From assembly GCA_033558025.1 (NCBI GenBank), contig JAUCEF010000011.1:3224001-3288000 (forward strand): a stretch of 64,000 nt of DNA. Reading direction: 5' to 3'. Source of the stretch: Phytophthora sp. 'mugwort' (taxonomy: Eukaryota > Oomycota > Peronosporomycetes > Peronosporales > Peronosporaceae). The notes under the pieces were generated by a model. The model was not told the origin of the DNA. It saw only the letters and a list, made by a program, of their open reading frames with translations, and ran no database searches. Every line of letters begins with the position of its first letter. Position 1 is the first letter of the stretch. Positions 55,026 through 64,000 of this stretch are shown piece by piece. Both the position numbers and the translations under genes were made by a program.

Positions 55026-55178
55026 GACTCAGAAGGGATGGGTATATCCCGTACACTTACGTGTACTACTAGCTGCCCAACGCTGCCCTTCTTCGATTCA
55101 AAAGTGCAAAGACTATCAGGGGCTAAGTCTCCATCGTGCGCGCTACCCGCGCACCGCTCATGAAGACTTAGATCTTCC

Positions 55179-56217
55179 TCAGTACGGCGCCCCGCCCGTG
55201 CTGGTGTCCTGCGTTCCCCTTCCTGTGTGGTCGCGGCCTGTGGCGGCGACCCTTGAGCGTGATGGCTTGGGAGGGAAATGCTTTCGTTGTCCCCCTGCAG
55301 GACAGGCACGTGCCATGTGCCCTAGCTTACCACAGCTATAGCAGCGGATATCATGCTGCTCGGCGAGCCCAAGTTCCATGAGAACTGGCCCGCTTGGGGC
55401 ACCGCGACTTGGTGCCGCCGCCCCTGGCCACATCGCCGCCGGCGTGCGCGCCTGGCGGTGACTGTACTCCTCTTGGACGGCGAATTGGATCGCCTCTTGC
55501 AGAGTATTGGCCTGCACCCGAAACAGCTGGGTGCGCGCCGGGCCTACTCTTAGGTCGTCTATGAGCACCATCACCTTGATATGTTCATGGCTTGGGTTCC
55601 CACGACGGATGCGGTGAGCTCCCGCATCTCCTGGATGTACTCGTGCTGCTCACGTCTTTCCGGTTTACATGACATGAAGCGTAAATGCTGGCGGTACTCG
55701 TAGTTCACCGGGAGGAACGCGGCTCTGAGCTGCTCACACAGCTGAGCCCAGGATGCGAGACACCCACTCATTGTCGCTTCCCGCGTATACGCCCAACTCT
55801 TTTAGCACGCCCGCTAAGGTTGGGGAGGGCAAAAACCACTCGGAGATGCTTTGAAGAGATGAGAGTCGCATCCATTGCGAGCTCTACTTCTCGCACCCAG
55901 AAGTAAAGGTTTTCCCCTTCCTTCTCTTCATACGGGTTTACCTTCAGCCTCATCGGCTTGGTGTAGACCGGTTCCGGCTCTGTGGCTGGAACCTGTAAGT
56001 TGCTCCGAACAGGTTCGATGAGCCCCCGCTCGTACACGTCGAACGCGGTCACGCGTTCGACCTGCTCAGCTTGCGTTGACGACGCCAAACTGTGCAAGGC
56101 ATCCATGCCAAAGGTGCCAGCCATCTTACGAACGGACTCAAACTGTGAGCCGTGTTTGGACCCAGAGGTTTCAGGTAGTAACCCGCGTAGGCGTGGATTA
56201 ATACAAGTGCTACGAAG
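55179..56217 (-). pseudogene. Gypsy C gag
   Basis: The capsid-like core reads NLYFWVREVELAMDATLISS (about 55850-55920), then across a frame change SWAQLCEQLRAAFLPVNYEY and RREQHEYIQEMRELT. The third frame (55574-55179) has the RNA-binding knuckle CYSCGKLGHMARAC (about 55300-55345), with all four ligands. Order and spacing match the gag of element A (WIREIEIAL). Frame breaks near 55770 and 55572 inactivate it. Confidence 0.75.
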
Positions 56218-56545
56218 TGCGACGGGGTACACAACACCTTGCGCACAGGAAGTGTGACTTCCGGAGAGTATACAAACTCTCAGTGAACGGCAGTTCACTA
56301 GTCCCTGGCCTAGGGGGGGGGGGGGGCTGTTACCAAAATTAGGTAGATTTAAAACTGAACAAACCTACAAAGTACCCTAGATGTTATTCTATTAGGTGGC
56401 TCTAAGGTCTATGTACCATTTGTGTGGTACCTATCCGTGACGTCATTACCGTGACGTCATAGTGATGTTTAGCTACATCACTTAGTGTACTTGGGTACAC
56501 CTGCTCTGAAGAGTAGCTTGGCACTCGTAGTGTAACTCCGTTACA
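56218..56545 (-). repeat. 5' LTR of Gypsy C
   Basis: About 328 bp from TGTAACGGAGTTACA (56545) to CGTCGCA (56218), set by comparison with the solo LTR at 46551-46877. A 14-base G run (56313-56326) replaces the short TCCCTTTCAGA stretch of the other copy. Confidence 0.75.
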
Positions 56546-56969
56546 CTCGGCCTTGACCAGCGTGAGCAGGTTTAGGTACTCGTTGAACTCGATCGCACGG
56601 CGGGCTTGCGAATCGACGCCCTCGCGACTAACCTCACTCCGCATCACATCCTTGATCACCCTGTTCATGGTGTCCGAGCGGGTAGGGTTGCCACGGGCGC
56701 TCACATCATCCCACGCGACATTGGTGCGCGGCATGAACGACGCAATCGCTTTCTTGTCGAAAACGAGCGTCGATGACCTCACCTTTGTCGGGCGGGCGTC
56801 CGGCACTGGTGCCGGATCGCCGGTACACACGAGAATCCAACCAGCGCACGACATCATGCGGCGTGATGAGGAGCAGCTCCTCCACAGAGAACTTGTTGGT
56901 GGCCGTGTACTCGACACCGTCCTTGAGCGACATGAAATTGGTGAAGATTGCTGAATAGCGACCCGTCAT
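56546..56969 (-). pseudogene. tyrosine-recombinase-like N-terminal ORF cut by Gypsy C
   Basis: ATG at 56967-56969 starts a frame with NKFSVEELLLITPHDVVRWL. After a one-base shift near 56810 it continues with STLVFDKKAIASFMP, ARGNPTRSDTMNRVIKDVMR and SREGVDSQARRAIEFNEYLN up to 56546, where the Gypsy C LTR begins. The GNPTRS block followed by E-V-x-x-x-G-x-x-S-x-A-R-R-A occurs in a large oomycete repeat family that I associate with Crypton-like tyrosine recombinases; that link is from memory and not certain. No catalytic domain remains downstream. Confidence 0.5.
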
Positions 56970-57859
56970 GATAACGCATCGATCGCGATCTCTTTTTTAG
57001 CTCAAGGTTTGAACTGCATAAACCTGGCTGTGTGCAACTCCGCCGAACACACTGGGGTTTGCACTTCGAAGTATTGGATTGGGTTGTGTTCACAATAAAT
57101 AAACGCTTCTTGTGGCACAACAGGTCCTGCAACAATACATGGAAAAATGGGTTTGTATACGGCCCATAACGTCTGGTACTGTACCTCTCTTGATTTATAG
57201 CCAGTCGCCCTCACGAAATTCATTTGCACAACTCGGGTTGCATTTAGACGGTAAAGTATTGTGAATTCCGGCTACATTATGCCAATGGGGTCGATTTGCG
57301 AAATCGCCCGAGCAGTCGACAGGCATCTCGTATAGGCTGAAATTAAGACCGCTACTCGATCCCAGTAGCGTCGTGAAGAAACGCCAAGTGTCGCGTGTCG
57401 CTCTTTGGTCCTCCGATCTCTCGTGTCACCCGCACGCCTCACGTGACCGCTAAGACTCTTGTGGCACCTTGCAGCACTCGTGTCGTTTTTGTGGATCTCT
57501 TGGCTCGCTCGTGGAGCTCTCGTGACTGGTTTGGAGCTCTCGGAAGCTTTCGGCTCGCTCGTGGGGTTCTCGTGGCTGTTGTAGAGCTCTCGGCTCGCTC
57601 GTGCAGCTGTTGTGGCTGTTGGAGGGCGCTCATGGCTGTTGTGGAGCGATTGTGGCTGCTTTGGAGCTTTAGGGTTCCTGAATCTGTCGGCGACGCTAGC
57701 GGAACACTCCGATCGGCACGGCTAGTGCTTGATATGATTAAATTGCAGCTACCAGGCAGCATGCTCACCCCAACACGGTTTTTCAGTGTTTATATGGTTA
57801 CCACTATTTCGAGTACTCAAGAAATAACTTGGCAGAGATCTATACCAAAACGCCACAGA
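56970..57859. other. no recognised gene
   Basis: A 73-codon minus-strand frame from an ATG at 57223 has no recognisable features. The stretch also contains the degenerate tandem repeat listed next. Nothing else is supported. Confidence 0.4.
57490..57670. repeat. degenerate tandem repeat
   Basis: Variants of GGCTCGCTCGTGGAGCTCTC and GTGGCTGTTGTGGAGC recur about six times with unequal spacing and many substitutions. It looks like an old minisatellite. Confidence 0.55.
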
Positions 57860-58733
57860 CGATAAAGCAACTTGATTCGCGTGTACGGGGAACCAGGGAC
57901 CTACCAACGCGTTACAAAAACTAAGTCATACAGAAAATGCTCGGCTCAGCAACGCTTGTGGCTCCGTGAAGTTTTTTTAGCAGAAACTTTTAGATTATAT
58001 GGATGAGGCGCAAGGTGCATTTCACGAGCAACTTCAGGTCAGCATATCCAAGCCTTCAGTGTGGAGAATTATCCACGATGTTGGACTCACGCGTAAAGTC
58101 TTGGAGCGACGCGCCATTCATATCAAAGAACGTGGTATTTTCGTTTTACAGAAAAGCTCAGCCACATTAATTGGAGCCACCTGAACATTGTATTTCTGGA
58201 CGAAGTCTCCTTGGATAACAGGGGGATGTCGCGAAAGAGGGGATACGCACTTCGAGGCCAGAATGTCGCTATAAGCGGTGAGTTGCAGCGAAAGACGAGG
58301 GTTGTGTTGCTTGCTTTCATTGGCGTTAATGGCATCATTGACTACTACGACACTGTGGGAACGTTCGGCCGGATGGAATTCGTAAGATGTCGCTTACTCC
58401 AAGCGAGCGGGGGTTCGTCCACAGCCAAGGTCAAACTCTATTCGAATACCGGATGGGGCCTCCAGCCACCAACACCCCGAAATCATGCATTACCTTAATA
58501 GCATTGGAATTGCACCGATATTTCTACCTGCGTATTGCCCGTTTTTCAATCCTGTTGAATTCTTGTTTGGCTACGTAAAGAAGGTATTCCAACGCTATTA
58601 CGTGCAGTCTAGTGATCGCGATTTGATGCCGTTCATTGTCGACACGTTCCGCCATTTTCAGAACTTCAGCATGTCCCGCGTATTTGATCATTACATTGCG
58701 GCTGGATGGTTGAGGGTGCGTTTAATCCAGTAG
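57860..58733 (+). pseudogene. DD34E-type transposase, copy 2 (frameshifted)
   Basis: The N-terminal part reads GTYQRVTKTKSYRKCSAQQR, aligning with GAFQRARTTRERKYTEVQRV of copy 1. Then come SISKPSVWRIIHDVGLTRKV, SHLNIVFLDEVSLDNRGMSR (first Asp), LLAFIGVNGIIDYYDTVGTF, a damaged stretch near 58430-58480 where the second Asp should be (GASSHQHPEIMHYL-like), and FLPAYCPFFNPVEFLFGYVK (Glu). Several one-base shifts break it. The C-terminal block RDLMPFIVDTFRHFQNFSMS matches copy 1. Confidence 0.7.
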
Positions 58734-59719
58734 GCCCATTGTCATGGGAGATGCGACCAGTTCCAGATATATGGAGAAGTTCAAGAGAGGTGGAGGAGGA
58801 CTCAGCGAACGAAGATGCTTTGGGTTTAGTGGAGAAAGGACTCGGCCTGGGATTTGCGCCTTGAAGAAACTCGTCAAAGGACTCCAGACGACGCCCAAAC
58901 GCTGCCCAGTCGTGGCGAATCTTGCCAACCTCAGCGATGGTCCCGTTAGCATAGTCGACCACCATACGAGTCGACTGGTTAATGTCGCTAATATGCTCCT
59001 CCATCTGAGAGTCACTCGCCCTTAAGAGCCGCAAAATGCATGGAGGGGGCGGTGCACGTATCCCGTGACCCCATGTGGAGCGATCAAGACTGCGAGTTAC
59101 TTCATTCGCCCACATACGCCGAACGACAGCTTCGCCATCGAGTGTTGCACCCCACAGGTCCTGTAGACTGGCTAGAACCTCGCGAAGCGAGACTTCAGCA
59201 GTTGCACCAGCCCGGTCGGTCTCTGCCGGTAGGATGCAGTACTTCAGGAAAGCTTGACGGTCTTGCTTCCTCCAGGGTCCGACGCCGTAATCATAGATGA
59301 GAAGCGTGATGGTCTTGTCATGCATAGATTGAAGCCAAATTTTCCAGTCCTCCTCAAAGTTCGCGCTATCGACGATGTGCTTCTTCGACTTGAACGCCAT
59401 GACATTGGTCCAGCTTGCAGCAATAGCAGGCTCAAGAGCCCAAGCACCGCCAAATTTGACTACACGTGAGAGTTGAGTTGCTCCAAAGCTTCTTCAGTAT
59501 ATCCTGGAACGAAGAACCACTGGCAACAAAGGGATCGAGCGCGTTTCCGGAGGTATCGCGCTCACCACAGTCGCCTTGACGATTGGCTGCACGACTAGCC
59601 GATAGATTGGAGGTCACCGGCTGATAGACTTCATTGGACACTGGGCTGCGGTGTCGTTCAGGATTCGGTGACACTCGGACGTGTTCTTGGGATGCCTGCA
59701 CTGGTGATCTCGTTGCCAT
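58666..59719 (-). pseudogene. second ORF of the two-gene element, copy 2, unknown function
   Basis: Frame 59400-58666 is open for 244 codons and continues upstream of its Met (WALEPAIAASWTNV) to about 59480. A frame change then leads to the N-terminal frame 59719-59480 (GSSFQDILKKLWSN). Conserved blocks with copy 1 are WKIWLQSMHDKTITLLIYDY, AGATAEVSLREVLASLQDLW, VVRRMWANEVTRSLDRSTWG and NQSTRMVVDYANG. The C-terminal third is Ser-rich and weakly conserved. The length would be about 330 residues. No known domain is seen. The final 67 bp overlap the transposase end on the other strand. It may be a helper of the transposase or a cargo gene; nothing here decides. Confidence 0.55.
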
Positions 59720-59880
59720 CTCTAAGACTGACAGAGGACAGCGGAAAGATTGTCATGATGCACATGTGGTTTAGTAGTGGGGCGATTGGTCGCGCGATTG
59801 GGCTCGATGACTTCAACCAATCAGCCCTGAAATTTTTGCGTAGAACCCACAATACATGTATTGTCATACCTTTTGGTTAG

Positions 59881-60210
59881 ATTCTACACAATGACAGGTT
59901 AAACTGTACTTGTACTAAGAACAAACTGGAAATCCGCAAGTGTGATGATACGCACGAGCATAACGGTTTGGCGGAACCTCGGGGAAGGCGACTAATAGTA
60001 GCCTTCTCCAGAGTCGAGCTTTATGGACTGTGCTGTACTATTTTTGCAAAGGACGGGTTATTCTAGAACTAGAGCGTGTCGCTAGACAAGTTTTGTCTCA
60101 ATGGCTGAATGCAGTAACTCTGGACAGAGACACAATACCTAAAGTATGACACCACATCCCGCCGCAGAGCGAATCCATACGCAGGCGTAGAGTAGCTTTC
60201 CATAACGAGC
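59881..60210. other. no recognised gene
   Basis: About 330 bp between the two-gene element and the Harbinger-like promoter. Inverted repeats of the Harbinger element should lie here but I could not identify them. Confidence 0.4.
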
Positions 60211-60228
60211 CCTCACTTTCCAATTTGC
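60211..60228 (+). promoter_or_regulatory. near-perfect oomycete initiator + FPR core promoter
   Basis: CCTCACTTTCCAATTTGC fits the fused initiator/flanking-promoter consensus (CTCAYTYYNCAWTTTNC) at almost every position. It lies about 75 bases upstream of the point where the transposase frame would begin. Confidence 0.55.
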
Positions 60229-60286
60229 ACGTTATTCAAGCCAGATAAGCCCTATCCACGCTCTAACGACTCGCCGGTCCGCCTCC

Positions 60287-61504
60287 ATATCGACGGGAGC
60301 AACTCGTAACCGTCGTCGCACCGCGTCTCAGGCGGCGCAAGAGGGAAACGAAGTCGCTGCGTCAAGACGCTTGTCGGCCGTGAACATTGACAAGGCGGCG
60401 ACTGTGCTCGAAAAACGTGACCAGGCCCGCAAGAACAAGCGTGCCAGGTTCTCCATCGATCGTTTGCAGGACGAGGACGATGATGATCTCGGCTCCCCCA
60501 GCCCCATTATGGGAGCTACATTGAAATCCGTGGGCCTGGAACATCCACACGACACCAACTTCTATCCAGGCGAGTTTGACAAAATCTGGAAGGAACTGAA
60601 GCCCTACATTTCAGCCACTGGAATGCCGACTCTGGTCGCAAGCGTGAGGTAACCGATCGTGACATGCTGTTCATGATTCGCACAGTTCTGAAGCAGTGTG
60701 GAACGTGATACTTTGTTGACGCCATGTTTTGCCAAAACGGATCTAATTTTTTCGGCTCGGGCGTTCGACTTCCTCACAATGCTACGCCCTGGCTTGTTGA
60801 GAAATTTATAAAGAACATCCGCGACAAGCACTCCATGCTGCACATGACGCCGTCGGGCAAGGTGTTCAAAAATTATCCAGCCGCTTGATACGCGGTCGAC
60901 GTAACCTTCCAGCAAGCCGAGGCACCGGCTGGATCGTACGGAGACCGAAAAGCTTATTTCAGCAAGAAGCACGGACTCTATGGGCACAAGGTCGAGGTCT
61001 CGATGTTGTCAACGGGTTTTGCGCGCGGTCTGACTCCGTAGGCCAAAGGAAGCACGAGCGACAAGACCATCTTCGACGATAACGAGGCATTCCACCAGTC
61101 GGAGTTTATCAAGCTGCCAGACAAACGCCATATGCCTGATATCGCCCCAATGCGGGACGAGTATCCAAACCATTGGGAACTTCTTGCAGATAAGGGGTAC
61201 CAGGGCATCCACAACAAGGTACGCGGAATGCAGAAGTCACCTCACGATGGAAGACATACAGAACAACGACAATATCTCGAGCGATCGAGTGATCATCGAG
61301 AACGTTTTTGGAAGGCTCAAGCCTTTACGGTCTGTTGTAGGAAGTTGCTACAGCTGGAACAGAGCGAAGTATGACACCTTCTTCCAGTGCTGTGTCGCCT
61401 TTACGAACATCCATATCGGCTTCCATCCACTGCGGCCGGATGACTCGAACGAATACCGCCGCTACATCCTCCGACTGAAGCATATCGCGACGAAGAATGG
61501 CTGA
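60287..61504 (+). pseudogene. Harbinger/PIF-like transposase (DDE_Tnp_4), start codon lost
   Basis: Downstream of the promoter one frame is open to 60652 but has no ATG. The codon at 60287-60289 is ATA followed by STGATRNRRRTASQAAQEG, so an ATG-to-ATA change is likely. The catalytic domain follows over frame changes: YAVDVTFQQAEAPAG (first Asp, about 60890-60935), YFSKKHGLYGHKVEVSMLST, HWELLADKGYQGIHNKVRG (second Asp, about 61170-61230) and RVIIENVFGRLKPLRSV (Glu, about 61285-61335), ending HIGFHPLRPDDSNEYRRYI. These are hallmarks of Harbinger-type transposases. No Myb-like partner gene is seen. Stops near 60650, 60890 and 61040 confirm decay. Confidence 0.75.
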
Positions 61505-61780
61505 GAAGCGCGCTGCGACACAGCAAAAGTACAATATGAAACGAGCTGAGCGCCTCAAGGAACCATTAGGCGTAAGCAACCTCGACAACCAGACCGATCT
61601 GGACTCGGACTATGGCTCTGATAGTTTTTTGGATTCTCGTATGGTCGAATAAGTGCGTTTAGCCTCATTGATTGGAGCTGCTGCGTCCTTCTTGAATTAT
61701 CCCATCAATTGGCAATTCACGGAGTATCTTTCCATACCAATATTTATTGGACCCTTGGATTTGTGTGACCGAGTGAAATA
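61505..61780. other. Harbinger 3' flank
   Basis: Some 270 bp, initially coding-like in the transposase direction (acidic tail with QTDLDSDYGSDSF-like residues near 61595-61630), then AT-richer sequence. No separate gene. Confidence 0.4.
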
Positions 61781-64000
61781 TCAAGGTGAACCGGTTAAAT
61801 ATAATCGTATGCAACCGTATGACCATGCAAGGAGTTCAACTGGCGAGCATCCGGCATGCGAGACAGCAGCTTCGATTTTACGCTTAACGGCCGGGCTGTC
61901 GGGGTTCAAGTCTTTGACCAGCGGAAAGTGTCGGAAAGCGCATGCGACAAGAACATCCATCATCTTCTTGTTCACCTTGAGGCTTTCTGTTTCCATCATG
62001 TAGCAGGTGGCGAACCGGATATGCTGCCGCGTGCGATTGCGGCTCGCTTCTGGGTGTCGAAGATTGACAAGTCTTCCAGCGGCACGGATGATTAAGGTTT
62101 GTATCCACTGAGTACCTTGGCTATCTTGTGATCCTCCTTGCTGGCGTTGAAGATATAATTGAAGCCTTTTTTGTCGTGCCATGTTCCAGGCGCCTCTAAC
62201 GGAGGTCCAGCGCGCTGCCATCTCATCGCACCCGTTCGCGTGTTGCGCGCCACCTCGTTGGAACGAGTGCGACGTCAGCGCGACGTCCAAACCGGCGACA
62301 GGTATTACGCGATCGAATGCCCGGTTCACGTGGGCGTAGATGGTGGGCGAGATGTCGACGCAAGGAGGTGCAGGGAGAGCAGCAAATCCAGTGGTGACTT
62401 CGGGTGCGTTGAAGGGCTCCACAAGCGGCACGTCGGGTGACAGTGTAGTGGCTGTGCAAACAGCTTGTGTGGTGGAGCGGATCCATTGAATTTTAGTAGG
62501 ATCCCAACTCACACGCACTGCGCCCAGACACCGACTAACCGAGGGGTTACTCCGACGGCCGTGTTGTTGCTGAGTGGTTCACCTTGTGTACCCGTCGGCG
62601 GGCTGGTACTGCTCTCTCGTTGACACGAGATGCGCACTTGGTGGGCCTTGGACGTCTTCGTCGGGACTTGGGAGGGGGTGGATCTGCACGGGTATTCCTG
62701 CGCACGAGATCCGGTGTTGGTTTGGTCTTGAGCTCTTTGCGTAGACCTTGTGGATCCGTAATAGAAATACGAGGTCCGGAGTAGTTCCTTCTTGAGGTGT
62801 CCTTGTTCCTTTACTATGCTTGCCACCTCCAATATCGTGATCTTGATGAGGGGGGGGGGGGTATTGAGAAACCAAAGGGCGAGCGTGACCTGGCCAAGCT
62901 ATCCAGAGGCTGCCACATGTGCAGGAAGATCGCCAAAGTTAGACTTGGTCTATGTATGGAGCCAATAGAAATCCCCTATACTATAGTCAAGTCTGTCTTC
63001 CAGTGCAAATTCGGTTCTGATATATACCTTAGTCGATCTACCTTCGGATCCCATCCCAAAACCGATCCTACGGACTACTTATAACCCAGGATCCCATCTC
63101 TGACCTACTCCTGGCCACCCGTCTCCACTCTACCTCCCTTTAGCTACGGATCTTCAACCCGGTGTGTACTAAACTGATCGGATCAAGTACTTAGGACCTC
63201 ACCCCACGGGACGGGTCCAGGATCGGTACCATATACAGACCAGGCCTGTCGCATGGTCCGGATCCATCACCTTGACGCTGTTATGGCTGCCGCTGGCGAC
63301 GTGGATCCTCCAGCTGCCGGTCAACTTCCATCTTATTCGGATCCGCAATACCACATTTGCGCCGGGAGCTTGCTGACGAGCATGGGACACGGTGCGTCTT
63401 GGGCAATCAAGGCGAGAGCGATGGCGAGCAGGGGGCAAGTGGCAAAGTCAGCGTCTGGGAAGAAAGATAACCCCTGCTCCTCGGACGTCTTGACGCGGAC
63501 AAAGACCAGGAAGAAGACGTCACTTGCATCCACAGACATGTTTTGCTTGCGGACCATTGCCAGATCCGATGCTCGGCCAAACAGATACCAGAGGAGACAC
63601 AGCAGAGCAGCATCCTGATAGTCGCTTTCGGAGGATGCGTAAGTATACAAATATATACAAATTTGTTTCAAATCAAACTTCGTACCGGAATTGCTTTTAG
63701 CCACAAACCCACCACCATCCCGCTACAAGCAGAAGCTGTCTAGTGTCTTCCCCATTTTGAGCAACCGAGCTTCTAGGATGCTCGGTGCTTTGGGAATTGG
63801 TCAAGCAGCCACAGCTTGGCTTGCCGATAGTAGTGCATGATAGTGTTGAGAGCTAACGATTTACCTTTCCTCCCCTGATTAAATGCAAGATACATACCAA
63901 ACTTATCCATCACACACACAAAGCTCTTTCCACTCTATGTAATCCTCCTCAACCTTCTCATCCTTAAGAAATTTGCCGAACGCCGCGATCGCTGTTGCCT
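61781..64000 (-). pseudogene. Crypton-type tyrosine recombinase pseudogene, continues beyond the window
   Basis: The minus strand, entering from the window end, reads AFGKFLKDEKVEEDYIEWKE (about 63910-63970), MDKFGMYLAFNQGRKGKSLA and YYRQAKLWLLDQFPKHRAS: a core-binding N-terminal part. Frame 63704-63333 has the catalytic Arg in CLLWYLFGRASDLAMVRKQN, and SEEQGLSFFPDADFATCPLL. After an interruption (62519-63332) frame 62518-61781 has the H-x-x-R box in ALTSHSFQRGGAQHANG and a candidate nucleophile Tyr in RLQLYLQRQQ. Arg, His-x-x-Arg and Tyr in this order define tyrosine recombinases, and the oomycete form belongs with Cryptons. Such enzymes move a circular DNA intermediate without DDE chemistry. 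Stops and the internal insertion inactivate it. Confidence 0.7.
62519..63332. other. insertion inside the Crypton recombinase
   Basis: About 0.8 kb that separates the two recombinase halves and does not fit the family. It includes a 12-G run (62850-62861) and a minus-strand frame (62832-62509) rich in Gln, Ser and Thr with no recognised domain. It is rich in GGATCC/GATCC-like steps between 63000 and 63310. It may be a solo LTR or a short non-autonomous element; I found no clear ends. Confidence 0.4.

Larger units (their letters stand above)
51010..56545 (-). mobile_element. Gypsy-type LTR retrotransposon C, degenerate
   Basis: The minus strand reads LTR, gag with CCHC knuckle, protease, RT, RNase H and integrase with its C-terminal domain, then stops at 51010. 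No 3' LTR and no chromodomain is seen. The 5' LTR begins exactly where a recombinase-like ORF is interrupted (56545). Its LTR family differs from that of A/B and has a solo copy at 46551-46877. Confidence 0.85.
57860..59880. mobile_element. two-gene IS630/Tc1-like element, copy 2
   Basis: It has the same layout as copy 1: transposase on the plus strand (57860-58733), second ORF on the minus strand (59719-58666) with overlapping 3' ends, and the conserved block at 59755-59880. It is uninterrupted, so the unbroken length is about 2.0-2.1 kb. The sequence has diverged well beyond copy 1, so they are old separate insertions or different subfamilies. No clear inverted repeats were found. Confidence 0.6.

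Noticed and set aside
57490..57670. CRISPR-like array
   Set aside because: Repeats are imperfect, of unequal spacing and without distinct spacers; the genome is eukaryotic.
1..64000. RxLR or Crinkler effector genes, common in such regions of Phytophthora genomes
   Set aside because: I found no ATG-initiated frame with a signal peptide followed by RxLR and an acidic EER motif, and no LxLFLAK motif.

Overview
The window looks like repeat-rich nuclear DNA of an oomycete, most likely Phytophthora or a relative. Three signs point that way. Possible core promoters match the oomycete initiator plus flanking-promoter pattern (around 13743, 29389, 31570 and 60211). The few real genes are compact, with introns of 60-100 bp, and sit tail to tail. 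The transposons are typical of Peronosporales: Gypsy and Copia LTR elements, Crypton-type tyrosine recombinases, and MULE, hAT, pogo, Tc1/IS630 and Harbinger DNA transposons, almost all broken. All calls are by eye; no database search was possible.

Two gene islands stand out. Island 1 (about 13.7-17.8 kb) has a PX-domain protein (+), mitochondrial ribosomal protein mL46 (-) and a two-exon gene of unknown function (-). The visible 5' end of that last gene lies 32 bp from a 3.2 kb MULE. Island 2 (29.4-31.6 kb) has a membrane-anchored ankyrin-repeat protein (+) converging on a two-exon alpha-oxoamine synthase (8-amino-7-oxononanoate synthase type, -).

The rest is transposon debris. At 2.1-10.8 kb a Gypsy element (A, +) faces an inverted partial copy (B, -). 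The two share a 474-bp LTR and a broken gag, forming an inverted repeat with arms of about 1.5 kb. A Crypton remnant follows at 10.8-11.7 kb. A pogo-like pseudogene lies at 27.0-28.3 kb. At 31.7-36.7 kb is a nested stack: a two-gene IS630/Tc1-like element, a solo Gypsy LTR inserted in it (perfect 5-bp target duplication), and a 1.9 kb pogo-like element inside that LTR (TA duplication). At 37.2-41.3 kb are another Tc1/IS630 transposase and a hAT element that interrupts a minus-strand ORF. At 42-48.5 kb two Copia elements lie in opposite orientation with a solo Gypsy LTR between them. At 49-56.5 kb a plus-strand gag fragment abuts Gypsy element C (-), whose 5' LTR cuts a recombinase-like ORF. 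At 57.9-59.9 kb is a second, diverged copy of the two-gene element. A Harbinger/PIF-like transposase and a long Crypton recombinase pseudogene end the window.

The best candidate for something little described is the two-gene DDE element. Its DD34E transposase gene converges with a second ORF of unknown function, and both ORFs and a block beyond them recur in the second copy. I cannot tell from sequence alone whether that family has already been described.
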